Assembly: GCA_022827055.1 (NCBI GenBank)
Contig: JAJDTR010000103.1
Location: 1-41,677 of the forward strand
DNA: 41,677 nucleotides
Direction: 5' to 3'
DNA from: Candidatus Poribacteria bacterium
Lineage (GTDB): Bacteria; Poribacteria; WGA-4E; JAJDTR01
Shown here: piece by piece, positions 33,598 through 41,677 of the stretch
Layout of the letters: each line of letters opens with the position of its first letter
Numbering within the stretch: position 1 is the first letter of the stretch
Notes under the pieces: model-generated
Databases searched by the model: none
Seen by the model: only the letters and a program-made list of their open reading frames with translations
What the model was told of the DNA's origin: nothing
Translations under genes and position numbers: made by a program

Positions 33598-34620
33598 GTG
33601 AAGAATAACAATCAAATGAATATTGCAGACGCCGACCTAAAAGCTGCGGAATTCCTCACCAAGGCACGTGCAAGAATCTTAGAGGAATTAAAAAAGCAGA
33701 TCGTGGGTCAGCAGAACGTCATTGATGAACTCTTAATCTCCCTGTTTTCTCAAGGCCACTGTCTGCTTGTCGGAGTGCCTGGATTAGCAAAAACACTATT
33801 AATAAACAGTCTCGCTCGGATTCTGGATCTCGAGTTTAATCGAATCCAATTTACACCCGATCTGATGCCCTCGGACATTATCGGAACGGACATTATTCAA
33901 GAAGATGTCAACACGGGAAGCAGATCATTTCGCTTTATTAAAGGTCCAGTCTTCTCAAACATCGTACTCGCTGATGAGATTAATCGTACTCCGCCAAAAA
34001 CGCAGGCCGCACTGTTGCAGGCGATGCAGGAGTACAAAGTATCGGCAGGCGGGTCGACTTACGGTTTGGACCTTCCCTTCTTCGTGTTGGCGACCCAAAA
34101 TCCAATCGAACAAGAGGGAACATATCCGCTTCCGGAAGCACAGTTAGATCGCTTTATGTTCAACATTCACATCGACTATCCGGATAAAGATGACGAAAAA
34201 CAGATTGTCATGGCTACAACCTCCGCTTATGATCCGAAATTGGATCACGTGCTGACCGGAGAGGAAATCCTGCGCTTGCAGAAAATAGTGCGCAAAGTAC
34301 CCATTGCGGAGTCAATTGTGAACTACGCTGTCGAATTGAGCCGGAACTCTCGCCCCAACACGCCGGAGGCACTTAAAGAGGTTAAAGACTGGGTGAGTTG
34401 GGGTGCAGGCCCTCGTGCCTCGCAGCACCTTGTATTGGGTGGTAAAGCGCGCGCAATCATGCACGGCCGCTATCATGTGTCCTGTGACGACATAAGAGCT
34501 GTCGCGAAACCTGTCTTACGCCACCGGATTCTTACAAATTTTAACGCCGAGGCGGACGGAATCACGAGCCTTGATATTATCAACCGCCTACTAGAAACTA
34601 CCAAACCACCTGACTCCTAG
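33598..34620 (+). CDS. MoxR-family AAA+ ATPase
   Basis: A 340-residue cytosolic AAA+ chaperone-like ATPase. Walker A GVPGLAKT, Walker [10 protein letters not shown], the [14 protein letters not shown] segment and [22 protein letters not shown] (sensor and arginine-finger region) are textbook MoxR. The C-terminal lid has [13 protein letters not shown]. The GTG at 33598 has GGAG (33584-33587) at a usable distance; the ATG at 33616 is a possible alternative without a ribosome binding site. An open extension upstream to 33370 overlaps the kinase gene and is spurious. MoxR genes usually precede DUF58 and von Willebrand-domain genes; none follows here. Confidence 0.85.
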   Translation: MKNNNQMNIADADLKAAEFLTKARARILEELKKQIVGQQNVIDELLISLFSQGHCLLVGVPGLAKTLLINSLARILDLEFNRIQFTPDLMPSDIIGTDIIQEDVNTGSRSFRFIKGPVFSNIVLADEINRTPPKTQAALLQAMQEYKVSAGGSTYGLDLPFFVLATQNPIEQEGTYPLPEAQLDRFMFNIHIDYPDKDDEKQIVMATTSAYDPKLDHVLTGEEILRLQKIVRKVPIAESIVNYAVELSRNSRPNTPEALKEVKDWVSWGAGPRASQHLVLGGKARAIMHGRYHVSCDDIRAVAKPVLRHRILTNFNAEADGITSLDIINRLLETTKPPDS

Positions 34621-34702
34621 GCTATCGAAGTGGCAATTTTCAGCCATAGTGTGGTGCATTCCTGTAATAACCAATTCTCTCATCCAATAACGTGTTAATC
34701 CT

Positions 34703-36064
34703 TTGAAAGTCGCGATTATCGGCACCGGATATGTTGGGCTAACAACCTGCCTCGCCATGGCTTACTTGAATCACGAAGTCATAGGCGTGGACAAGGATTC
34801 AGACAAGCTCAGTTTGTTACGCCAAGGGATAAGTCCCATCCACGAAACCGGTGTCCAAGCACTTCTGCATCAAATTACCGAGAATGTCTGTTTCACCGGC
34901 GACTTGAAAAGTGCAGTAGCCGATTCGGAAATCATTATGATCGCAGTTGGCACTCCACCGAAGCAGGATGGTGAAGCTGATATCCGCTATGTGGAGGAAG
35001 CTGCAAAAGAAGTTGCTTGCGGTCTTGAACCGAATCGAGAGTATGTCATCGTTATAAAATCAACAGTCCCAATTGGTACAAATCGCCGTATTGCGCACTT
35101 GGTACATTCCGTGCTTCAGGCACGCGGTGTTAGAACTGATGTGTGTTTTGCGTCTAATCCAGAATTCTTACAGGAAGGTCTCGCATTGCGCGGCACGTTC
35201 TACCCAGATCGTGTTGTTGTCGGTACAGATCGACCTGAAGCTGTTGATGCTATGCGGCAGTTGCATAAACCAATCCTTGAGCGTTCTTTTGACCCTCCCA
35301 GCTTTTTGGCAGCGCCAGACGATGAGAATCTACCCTCCTTAATCGCAACAGACGCCACAAATGCCGAGATGATAAAATATGCAGCGAACACCTTCCTGGC
35401 ACTTAAGATCAGTTTTATCAATGAGATAGCAGGACTTTGTGAACGAGTTGAAGCCGATGTGACAGAAGTAGCACGCGGCGTCGGATTGGATTCTCGGATA
35501 TCCCATCGCTTCCTTCAAGCTGGTGTTGGTTGGGGAGGTAGTTGCTTTCCAAAGGACACCGCCGCGCTTCTAAGGGTTGCTTCAGAATACGGTTATTCAA
35601 TGCCGATTATTGAGGCTGCGCGCGTGGTCAATCAGCGACAGCGTACATTAATCGTTGAGAAACTACAGCACGCCCTCAAAATCCTACGCGGACGAACAAT
35701 AGGAATCTTGGGACTCGCTTTCAAACCAAACACGGACGATGTTCGCGGCGCTCCGGCGTTGGAGATTATTCGACTACTTAACGAGCAGGGGGCTTACGTC
35801 CGTGCTCACGATCCGGTGGCGATTCCGCATGCCCGCGAAGACCTTGAGAACATTGAAATAGAATTTGTGGAGGATGCGTATGCGGTGTCCAACGCCGCTG
35901 ATGCGATAGTAATCATAACTGATTGGAATGAATACCGCTCACTTAATCTCCACACGTTGGCGAAGCCTATGAGTACACCCATCTTGATTGACGGGCGCAA
36001 CATTTATTCCCCAGACGAAGCCCGTGATGCTGGATTTCAGTACATGGGAATTGGACGAGGATGA
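34703..36064 (+). CDS. UDP-glucose 6-dehydrogenase family protein
   Basis: A 453-residue NAD-dependent sugar-nucleotide dehydrogenase. The N-terminal Rossmann motif GTGYVG (7-12), VGTPP and STVPIGT belong to the NAD-binding domain. NPEFLQEG and the catalytic cysteine C281 in GWGGSCFPKD follow. LGLAFKPNTDDVRGAPA and DGRNIY mark the C-terminal UDP-sugar-binding domain. It oxidises UDP-glucose, or a close relative such as UDP-ManNAc, to the uronic acid in two steps; the sequence favours UDP-glucose. The start is TTG (MKVAIIGTGYVG); no ATG is near. The product would feed surface polysaccharide synthesis, in line with the sugar kinase two genes upstream. Confidence 0.88.
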   Translation: MKVAIIGTGYVGLTTCLAMAYLNHEVIGVDKDSDKLSLLRQGISPIHETGVQALLHQITENVCFTGDLKSAVADSEIIMIAVGTPPKQDGEADIRYVEEAAKEVACGLEPNREYVIVIKSTVPIGTNRRIAHLVHSVLQARGVRTDVCFASNPEFLQEGLALRGTFYPDRVVVGTDRPEAVDAMRQLHKPILERSFDPPSFLAAPDDENLPSLIATDATNAEMIKYAANTFLALKISFINEIAGLCERVEADVTEVARGVGLDSRISHRFLQAGVGWGGSCFPKDTAALLRVASEYGYSMPIIEAARVVNQRQRTLIVEKLQHALKILRGRTIGILGLAFKPNTDDVRGAPALEIIRLLNEQGAYVRAHDPVAIPHAREDLENIEIEFVEDAYAVSNAADAIVIITDWNEYRSLNLHTLAKPMSTPILIDGRNIYSPDEARDAGFQYMGIGRG

Positions 36065-36140
36065 CAGATTCAGTTCACGCTCTTTTTTATGTTCCCACGC
36101 ATCAAGCGTTGCTCTTCATTTCTTTTGGTTTTGATTGGTT

Positions 36141-36722
36141 ATGGTACATTCCACACCTAGTCTTCAAGAACCACGTCCATTCGACTTGAACTGTCCACGC
36201 TATTGTCCAAGACGTACCTTTCCTTCTTATCGCCACATTCCCGGTTTAACTCCGCACCCGATCAAAGATCCAGCGGGCCACAGTTACGGCATTGACGAAT
36301 CTACGGAGCCCCTAGTCTTATCCCCGGAGGCTTGGCGAACCAATGAGGATTACCTCTATGGCGTGGATCTTTATAACTTTGCCTACTGGTGGGAAGCGCA
36401 TGAATCGTGGGAAGGGTTATGGCACCATGCCGAGGGCGACTACCGTTTATTCCTCCAAGGATTGATTCAAATCTCCGCGGCGTTAATCAAGCACCACATG
36501 CGGATGCCAAGACCTGCACGCACGCTATCCACCGCCGGGTCCGACAAGTTGCGAGAAGTACTCTTAAACCTCAAACCTTCTACGGAAACCTATATGGGAA
36601 TTGATTTGAATGAGTTCTTGTCCCGCATTAATGAAGTCTTTGCACCATTCCGCTGTGATTCTGTTCCTGATGAGGCCTACACCTCCCCAACTGCCAACCC
36701 TCAGATTCAGCTAGTATTCTAA
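36141..36722 (+). CDS. DUF309 family protein
   Basis: A 193-residue protein. The central part matches DUF309: YNFAYWWEAHESWEGLWHHA followed by a helix FLQGLIQISAALIKHH and later YMGIDLNEFLSRI. The conserved H and E residues of the WEAHE segment lie on an all-alpha bundle; the biochemical role of the family is unknown. About 75 extra N-terminal residues (with NCPRYCPRR and TPHPIKDPAGHSYG) precede the domain and are not typical of the short family members. The ATG at 36141 is chosen over the TTG at 36135; no ribosome binding site is evident. It lies 76 nt after the dehydrogenase gene and before the selA promoter. Confidence 0.7.
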   Translation: MVHSTPSLQEPRPFDLNCPRYCPRRTFPSYRHIPGLTPHPIKDPAGHSYGIDESTEPLVLSPEAWRTNEDYLYGVDLYNFAYWWEAHESWEGLWHHAEGDYRLFLQGLIQISAALIKHHMRMPRPARTLSTAGSDKLREVLLNLKPSTETYMGIDLNEFLSRINEVFAPFRCDSVPDEAYTSPTANPQIQLVF

Positions 36723-36822
36723 TCTCCATTTCTCTCGTCTTCTAATCTTTTCAGTTCTTCCTCCCTCTAACCATCGGTCAATCGCTACCGACTTTCCACG
36801 AATCATGTTCCATGCATTTGTC

Positions 36823-36851
36823 TTGACCGTTTTGTGGCGCTTGGATATAAT
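36823..36851 (+). promoter_or_regulatory. Sigma-70 promoter of the selA-selB-selC unit
   Basis: TTGACC (36823-36828), a 17-nt spacer and TATAAT (36846-36851), ending 36 nt before the selA start. No further promoter is evident before the tRNA, so it probably drives all three genes. Confidence 0.8.
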
Positions 36852-36887
36852 CCACTTGAAGTCTCCTAGTTCGTTCTGCGGTATAGT

Positions 36888-38318
36888 ATGAACATGCACG
36901 AGAAAAACCTAACCACCAAGCAACAAGCCGCCCTACGCCGTATCCCCTCCATCGAAAGACTGTTGGCTCAAGAGGGATTCTTAGCGTTGCAAGAGAAGTA
37001 TTCCCGCAACTTGGTAACAGATATCCTTCGCGGCGTTGTTACCGAATTAAGAAGACGCATCTTCGAAGAAGGTACAAGTTTCGACAGCATTGATGAATCC
37101 ATATACCTTCAACTCGTCCAAAGTAAACTTCACGAAATAACTACGTCGACACTTCGTCCGCTTGTCAACGCTACTGGAACCATCACTCACACAAATCTAG
37201 GGAGATCGTTGCTCAGTGAATCGGCTCGGGAGAACCTCTGCCAAGTCGCGGCCAACTTCATAAATCTCGAATACGATTTGGAGACTGGTGAACGTGGCCA
37301 CCGTGACCATATCACCCAGCCACTGTTGAAGCGACTGACCGGGTGTGAGGCATCGACCGTCGTCAACAATAATGCCGCCGCCGTGCTGTTGACCTTGAAC
37401 ACGCTAGCCCAAGGTAGAGAAGTGATTGTCTCACGTGGTGAGTTGATTGAAATCGGCGGTGCATTCCGAATTCCTGACATCATGGCTGCGAGCGGCGCCA
37501 TCCTGAGGGAGGTGGGCACGACCAATAGAACGCATTTCAGGGACTACGAAAATGCGATTAACGAAAGCACGGCTCTCATCCTAAAGGTGCACCCGAGCAA
37601 CTATAAAATTGTCGGTTTTTCCTCGACTCCGGAAATATCAGAGATTTCGGATCTAGGGCGTAGGAATGGAATCCCGATCATGGAAGATCTTGGCAGCGGT
37701 TCGTTAATTGACCTGACACGCTATGATCTTCCTCGTGAGCCGGTCGTACGCGAACGGCTTGACGCAGGGGTTGAAATTGTAACCTTCAGTGGAGACAAAT
37801 TGCTCGGGGGACCTCAAGGAGGTATAATTGTCGGCAAGGCAAATTTGGTGCAGCAGATTCGGGAGAACCCTCTCATGCGGGCGCTGCGCGTTGGAAAACT
37901 GACAATAGCCGCCCTTGAAGCAACTCTGCGGCTCTACCTTAATGAAGACTACCTGCTTCAGGAATTACCGATGTTGAGTTGTTATGCTCGAGGGCATGAA
38001 GAACTTCGATCAGTCGCAGAAGAGTTGATGACGAATCTTAGTCGTGTCTTTGGAGAAACCATCCGAGTTACAATTGAAGAGAGCCGCGTGCAGATTGGCA
38101 GCGGATCCCTGCCCGTAGAGACATTGCCGAGCCTATCAGTAGTCTTGGAATCGCAGCAGATGTCGGCCGAGCGCATCGCAGCACAGTTCCGCATTCAGCG
38201 GACGCCAGTCATTGGCCGTACACAGGATGGTAAGTTCTGGCTGGATGTGCGAACGATAGGAAAAAGGCAACTCAACTGGGTCATTGAGGCAGCCCAGAGT
38301 ATAGCCTTTACCAGTTAG
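36888..38318 (+). CDS. selA: L-seryl-tRNA(Sec) selenium transferase
   Basis: A 476-residue PLP-dependent enzyme that converts seryl-tRNA(Sec) to selenocysteyl-tRNA(Sec) using selenophosphate, in the cytoplasm. The N-terminal tRNA-binding helical domain (RRIPSIERLLAQ) is present. The core carries NATGTITHTNLGRSLLS, VVNNNAAAVLL and SRGELIEIGGAFRIPDIM, and the PLP lysine is K304 in TFSGDKLLGGPQGG. HPSNYKIVGF and LRVGKLTIAALEATL are also characteristic. Length fits bacterial SelA (about 460). The start is the ATG at 36888; an in-frame ATG at 36894 is possible. selB follows after about 100 nt and tRNA-Sec after selB. Confidence 0.95.
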   Translation: MNMHEKNLTTKQQAALRRIPSIERLLAQEGFLALQEKYSRNLVTDILRGVVTELRRRIFEEGTSFDSIDESIYLQLVQSKLHEITTSTLRPLVNATGTITHTNLGRSLLSESARENLCQVAANFINLEYDLETGERGHRDHITQPLLKRLTGCEASTVVNNNAAAVLLTLNTLAQGREVIVSRGELIEIGGAFRIPDIMAASGAILREVGTTNRTHFRDYENAINESTALILKVHPSNYKIVGFSSTPEISEISDLGRRNGIPIMEDLGSGSLIDLTRYDLPREPVVRERLDAGVEIVTFSGDKLLGGPQGGIIVGKANLVQQIRENPLMRALRVGKLTIAALEATLRLYLNEDYLLQELPMLSCYARGHEELRSVAEELMTNLSRVFGETIRVTIEESRVQIGSGSLPVETLPSLSVVLESQQMSAERIAAQFRIQRTPVIGRTQDGKFWLDVRTIGKRQLNWVIEAAQSIAFTS

Positions 38319-38415
38319 AGATTCACACTAGCCACGCGCGATCTCCCAGGTAGTGCCTCTTCAGCATAATCGGCTTCCGAAGTTTCAATCATTTAGGACC
38401 GAAAGACACTGCATA

Positions 38416-40332
38416 ATGCGACACGTCATTGTTGGCACAGCCGGACACGTTGATCACGGAAAATCCGCCCTAATACACGCTCTAACCGGCATCGAAACCG
38501 ATCGGCTCAGAGAAGAAAAGGAACGCGGGTTGTCGATTGAGTTAGGTTTTGCCTACTTTAATCTGCCCGACGGTTCACGAGCCGGCATCGTTGATGTTCC
38601 AGGTCATGAGAAGTTTATCCGAAATATGCTATCGGGCGCGTACGGAATGGACATCGTGCTGCTGGTCGTTGACTCCAAAGAGGGTGTTCAAGAGCAAACA
38701 CTGGAACACCTGGAGATTCTTGATCTCCTCGGGCTTTCAGCAGGGATTCTCGTAATGACCAAGGCTGACCTAGTGTCGCCAAACCAGTTGGCAGAATCCT
38801 CCGAGATGGCACAAGAGATGCTAGTCGGCACATCGCTTGAAGGAATGCCGACTGTCCACGTGTCGTCACTCACCGGTCAAGGGTTGGATGCGCTCAAGAA
38901 TTCGATTGTACAAAAGGTAAATGCCGTTGCTGAAGTGGGACAAGGCGACGGGATCCCGCGCCTATATGTGGACCGTGTGTTCACAATGCAGGGGTTTGGT
39001 GCCGTCGTCACAGGTACATTGATGACTGGGGACATTCATCGTGAGCAACGCCTTGTTGTACTTCCCCAAGGACGAGAGGTGCGTGTACGCGGGGTACAAG
39101 TGCACAACGAATCGGCAGATCGAGCCCATGCGGGGCAACGGACCGCACTAAACTTGTCTGGTATATCCGCTGACGAAATTGAACGAGGTGACACAATCTG
39201 TCCAATCGGTTACTCTCAGGTGACCGACAACATTGACGTGTCGCTCCGTGTCTTATCCTCGTTTCCGCGCAAACTTGAACACTGGACACGTCTGCGATTC
39301 TACCTTGGCACGACCGAGACGTTTTGCCGCGCAATTCTATTGGTCGATGAAACTGTGCAACGAGGCGAGACTGCGCAAATCCAACTCCGTTTGGAGAGGC
39401 CCATTCTGACCTTCAGAGGCGACCGATTCATCGTGCGCGACTTTTCAGCACAGCATACGGTCGGCGGGGGACAGGTCATTAATCCGTTTGCAGCGCGACA
39501 CAAACGATTTACAGAGGAGACGTTAGAAGTTTTGGACGAGTGGAAAAGTGCGGGTGACGCTGATGTCATCAGCTTGGTACTGACGCAAAGCCGTGAACTG
39601 TGCATTCCACAGGAATTCCTGCATTACTATCTCTCCGGTTCTCACACTGCCTTAGAACAGAATCTAAAGACGCTTGAGATAGACAAGAAAATTGTCCGAT
39701 GGAAAGGCGGGAAGCAGTTCATCTCGGCGGTGCACCGTATGGAAGCAGCCCAGGCAACCCTTCTTGGTGCACTAAGAGATTTTCACGAACAGAATCCGCT
39801 CGCCCCTGGCCAGAATGTCGCGCAGTTACAACGGCAGATTGAATTAGATGGCACGGCCTTTGAAAGGATTGCAGATCGCCTGATTCAAGGAAAACAAGTT
39901 ATTAAGGATGGTAACCTCCTCCGCATGGCGTCGCACCAAATTCAATTCTCGGCGGAGGCTGAGGGAATAAAAGACCAAATCGAGAAAGTATTGTTAAGGG
40001 CAGGGTTGAATACGCCAAACCTAGGGGAACTAGAAACGCAATTTGGGGAATATCCACCCCATCTTATCCAGCAGACGTTCTACGCCTTGGTAAACCTCGA
40101 CCGGTTTATCAAGATTGCGGACGGGTACTTCATTCATTCGGATACACGTAAGGAGAGCCTGAACTTACTCACCAATTACCTGCGAGAAAATGATATAATC
40201 ACTGTCGCTGAATTTCGTGAACTTGCAAAGACTTCTCGTAAATATGCCGTACCTTTTCTCGAATACTGCGATGGTCAAGGCATTACCGTCCGAATGGACA
40301 ATTATCGTCGATTACGAAAGTCAGCAGGATGA
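38416..40332 (+). CDS. selB: Selenocysteine-specific elongation factor SelB
   Basis: A 638-residue translation GTPase that carries selenocysteyl-tRNA to UGA codons marked by a SECIS hairpin. G1 is GHVDHGKS (10-17), G3 DVPGHE and G4 TKAD. EF-Tu-like domains 2 and 3 follow (FTMQGFGAVVTGTL, FRGDRFIVRDF). The C-terminal half holds winged-helix repeats that bind the SECIS stem-loop. Length is close to that of E. coli SelB (614). I choose the ATG at 38416 because the protein then begins MRHVIVGTAGHVDHG, as family members do; a GTG at 38353 would add 21 unrelated residues. The ribosome binding site is weak. It ends 29 nt before tRNA-Sec. Confidence 0.95.
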   Translation: MRHVIVGTAGHVDHGKSALIHALTGIETDRLREEKERGLSIELGFAYFNLPDGSRAGIVDVPGHEKFIRNMLSGAYGMDIVLLVVDSKEGVQEQTLEHLEILDLLGLSAGILVMTKADLVSPNQLAESSEMAQEMLVGTSLEGMPTVHVSSLTGQGLDALKNSIVQKVNAVAEVGQGDGIPRLYVDRVFTMQGFGAVVTGTLMTGDIHREQRLVVLPQGREVRVRGVQVHNESADRAHAGQRTALNLSGISADEIERGDTICPIGYSQVTDNIDVSLRVLSSFPRKLEHWTRLRFYLGTTETFCRAILLVDETVQRGETAQIQLRLERPILTFRGDRFIVRDFSAQHTVGGGQVINPFAARHKRFTEETLEVLDEWKSAGDADVISLVLTQSRELCIPQEFLHYYLSGSHTALEQNLKTLEIDKKIVRWKGGKQFISAVHRMEAAQATLLGALRDFHEQNPLAPGQNVAQLQRQIELDGTAFERIADRLIQGKQVIKDGNLLRMASHQIQFSAEAEGIKDQIEKVLLRAGLNTPNLGELETQFGEYPPHLIQQTFYALVNLDRFIKIADGYFIHSDTRKESLNLLTNYLRENDIITVAEFRELAKTSRKYAVPFLEYCDGQGITVRMDNYRRLRKSAG

Positions 40333-40361
40333 CACCCCTGATAGCTTGATATATGTCCGAT

Positions 40362-40455
40362 GGGAGAGGATAGGGTCCGGTGGCTCTACTGGTCTTCAAA
40401 ACCAGCTTGTCTATGCAAGTAGATAGGTGGGTTCGACTCCCACCCTCTCCCGCCA
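40362..40455 (+). tRNA. selC: tRNA-Sec (anticodon UCA)
   Basis: An 8-bp acceptor stem GGGAGAGG/CCTCTCCC (40362-40369/40444-40451), discriminator G and encoded CCA (40453-40455). The D arm has a 6-bp stem and 4-nt loop (40372-40387). Anticodon stem CTGGT/ACCAG encloses CTTCAAA, with anticodon TCA at 40396-40398. The long variable arm has a 6-bp stem (TGTCTA/TAGATA). T stem GTGGG/CCCAC has loop TTCGACT. The 8+5 acceptor/T arrangement, long D stem and UCA anticodon are diagnostic of bacterial tRNA-Sec. Confidence 0.97.
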
Positions 40456-40458
40456 TAG

Positions 40459-40479
40459 ACGTTTCTTGGAAGCGTTTTT
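40459..40479 (+). terminator. Rho-independent terminator after tRNA-Sec
   Basis: ACGTTTC (40459-40465) pairs with GAAGCGT (40469-40475) around a TTG loop, followed by TTTT. It begins 4 nt after the tRNA CCA end and closes the selA-selB-selC unit. Confidence 0.7.
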
Positions 40480-40499
40480 AATAATCTCGTGTACACCCT

Positions 40500-41677
40500 T
40501 TAATGGTCGAGATTTTCGATTAACACCGGATCCACTCGCTCGGCGAGGTCGAAGCAAAAAATGCGTGAGTAAAAGTACAGCTCAACGTCAAGACAGCGCT
40601 TAATATTATCTGCGCGGCGAAACCCGTGTTGTTCACCTTCAAACGCAACGTATGCGACTGGTAGGCCTTTCTCCCTTAACGCGGCAACCATTTTCTCTGC
40701 CTGGTTTGGAGGGACAATTTTATCCTCAAGGCCTTGAAAGAGGACAACCGGGCAAGACAGACAATCTGTAAAGTGAATCGGTGAGCGCTCCAGATAGAGA
40801 TCTCGACGGTCCGGGTAAGGGCCAACCAATCGATCTAGGTAACGCGATTCAAACTTGTGAGTATCGGTCACCAACGCTTCAAGATCACTGATGCCATAAT
40901 AACTGGCTCCCGCCTTGAAGATGTCATGAAACGTGAGGGCGCACAGCGTGGTGTAACCTCCTGCACTACCCCCGTTTATCGCTACTCGGTGCCTATCTAC
41001 CTCGTCTTGATCGATAAGGTACTGAACACCGGATACACAATCTTCAACATCGACGATTCCCCACTTGCCGTCAAGTCGCTCCCGATATGCGCGTCCATAC
41101 CCGGTGCTTCCCCCGTAATTCACATCAAGCACCGCGAAACCGCGGCTTGTCCAATACTGTATACTCAGATCGAGTACGGACGAAGTGGCACCAGTAGGAC
41201 CGCCATGACTCTTGACAAGAATTGGCGGGTGTTCCATTGGTGGCGCGACATAATCGGCGTTCCGTGGCGGGTAGAAGTAGCCATGCGCTGTCGCTCTGCC
41301 CTCGGTCGGAAACTCAATTGCTTCAGGGATGGACAAATAACGAGTGTTAATTTCCATCGTACTTGAGCGACGTAGCACTTCTGTTTCGTGGTTACCAAGA
41401 TTTAATTCCACTATTGAACGCGTTGTCGTCGGGGAACCGGCACCAAATACGACCCGTCCGGAAGCAACCTTCAGCCCCGTTCGCGACATGTCGGTATATG
41501 GGAGTTCAATCGGTTCAAGCCGGTGATTTTCTGTGTCGAGACGACCGAGTTCCCAATTTCCTTGCCGATTGTAGACGCAGATGATGCTATTCGCAGACTC
41601 AAATCCGTAAGTAGACAATCCAAATTCCCAGTGTGGCATCGCGAATTCGGCGTCTGTTTCGTAGAGTGGTTCAATTC
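40500..41677 (-). CDS. S9-family (prolyl oligopeptidase-like) peptidase, N-terminus missing
   Basis: The frame stays open on the minus strand to the window edge, so only the C-terminal 392 residues are present. The first visible part ([24 protein letters not shown]) is the end of the beta-propeller. The alpha/beta-hydrolase domain follows, with [28 protein letters not shown] and [12 protein letters not shown]. The catalytic triad is visible: Ser in GGSAGGYT, Asp in [11 protein letters not shown] and His in EGEQHGF. It cleaves small peptides, probably after proline, alanine or basic residues; exact specificity is unknown. It converges on the sel operon, with the tRNA terminator between them. 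Confidence 0.88.
   Translation of the reverse strand, partial: IEPLYETDAEFAMPHWEFGLSTYGFESANSIICVYNRQGNWELGRLDTENHRLEPIELPYTDMSRTGLKVASGRVVFGAGSPTTTRSIVELNLGNHETEVLRRSSTMEINTRYLSIPEAIEFPTEGRATAHGYFYPPRNADYVAPPMEHPPILVKSHGGPTGATSSVLDLSIQYWTSRGFAVLDVNYGGSTGYGRAYRERLDGKWGIVDVEDCVSGVQYLIDQDEVDRHRVAINGGSAGGYTTLCALTFHDIFKAGASYYGISDLEALVTDTHKFESRYLDRLVGPYPDRRDLYLERSPIHFTDCLSCPVVLFQGLEDKIVPPNQAEKMVAALREKGLPVAYVAFEGEQHGFRRADNIKRCLDVELYFYSRIFCFDLAERVDPVLIENLDH

Noticed and set aside
38353..38415. A 21-residue N-terminal extension of SelB from a GTG
   Set aside because: SelB proteins begin directly with the beta strand before GHVDHGKS, and the extension has no family-like sequence.

Overview
This window looks like a piece of a Candidatus Poribacteria-type genome (a bacterial lineage best known from marine sponges). 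That is an inference from style, not a phylogenetic test. The support is: very large secreted Ig-like proteins ending in a YPNPFNPETW-type C-terminal sorting domain, a PorV/PorQ-family barrel protein, a DUF5916 outer-membrane protein, and intergenic DNA crowded with several families of short dispersed palindromic repeats. Genes use near-consensus sigma-70 promoters and mostly good AGGAGG-type ribosome binding sites.

Layout. 1-2.6 kb: repeat-rich DNA with two small membrane-anchored coiled-coil genes, each behind a strong promoter. 3.0-8.4 kb: a 1,784-residue secreted protein built of about six 150-residue repeats, Ig-like modules and a C-terminal sorting domain, closed by a strong terminator. 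8.4-10.0 kb: two small membrane-protein genes, a truncated duplicate of the second, and many repeats. 10.1-20.7 kb: a 3,554-residue adhesin-like protein with a carboxypeptidase-regulatory-like module, Ig-like and PKD modules, eleven tandem Ig-like repeats of about 98 residues and a sorting domain. 20.9-23.0 kb: a PorV-like barrel protein and a LysM/coiled-coil envelope protein. 23.1-25.1 kb: repeats, a diverged AccA-like protein and a CDP-alcohol phosphatidyltransferase. 25.2-31.2 kb (minus strand): a third long coiled-coil gene of the same family, a MITE-like element, a DUF5916 protein, an ornithine-carbamoyltransferase-like enzyme and an ABC-2 exporter pair. 31.6-40.5 kb (plus strand): HU, a GHMP sugar kinase, a MoxR ATPase, UDP-glucose dehydrogenase, a DUF309 protein, and then selA-selB-tRNA-Sec, which encode selenocysteine synthesis and decoding. 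40.5 kb to the right edge (minus strand): the C-terminal part of an S9-family peptidase.

How the parts fit. The 3-23 kb part is a cell-surface module: two giant proteins carry the tail type used for type IX-like secretion, and a PorV-like protein of the family that receives such tails follows the larger one. The selA-selB-selC unit has one consensus promoter before selA and one terminator after the tRNA, so the three are probably co-transcribed. The least explained content is the family of four TM-plus-coiled-coil proteins, and the layered repeats, which in places supply gene ends: a stop codon lies in the terminal inverted repeat of the MITE-like element, and another gene's last codons lie in a dispersed repeat.
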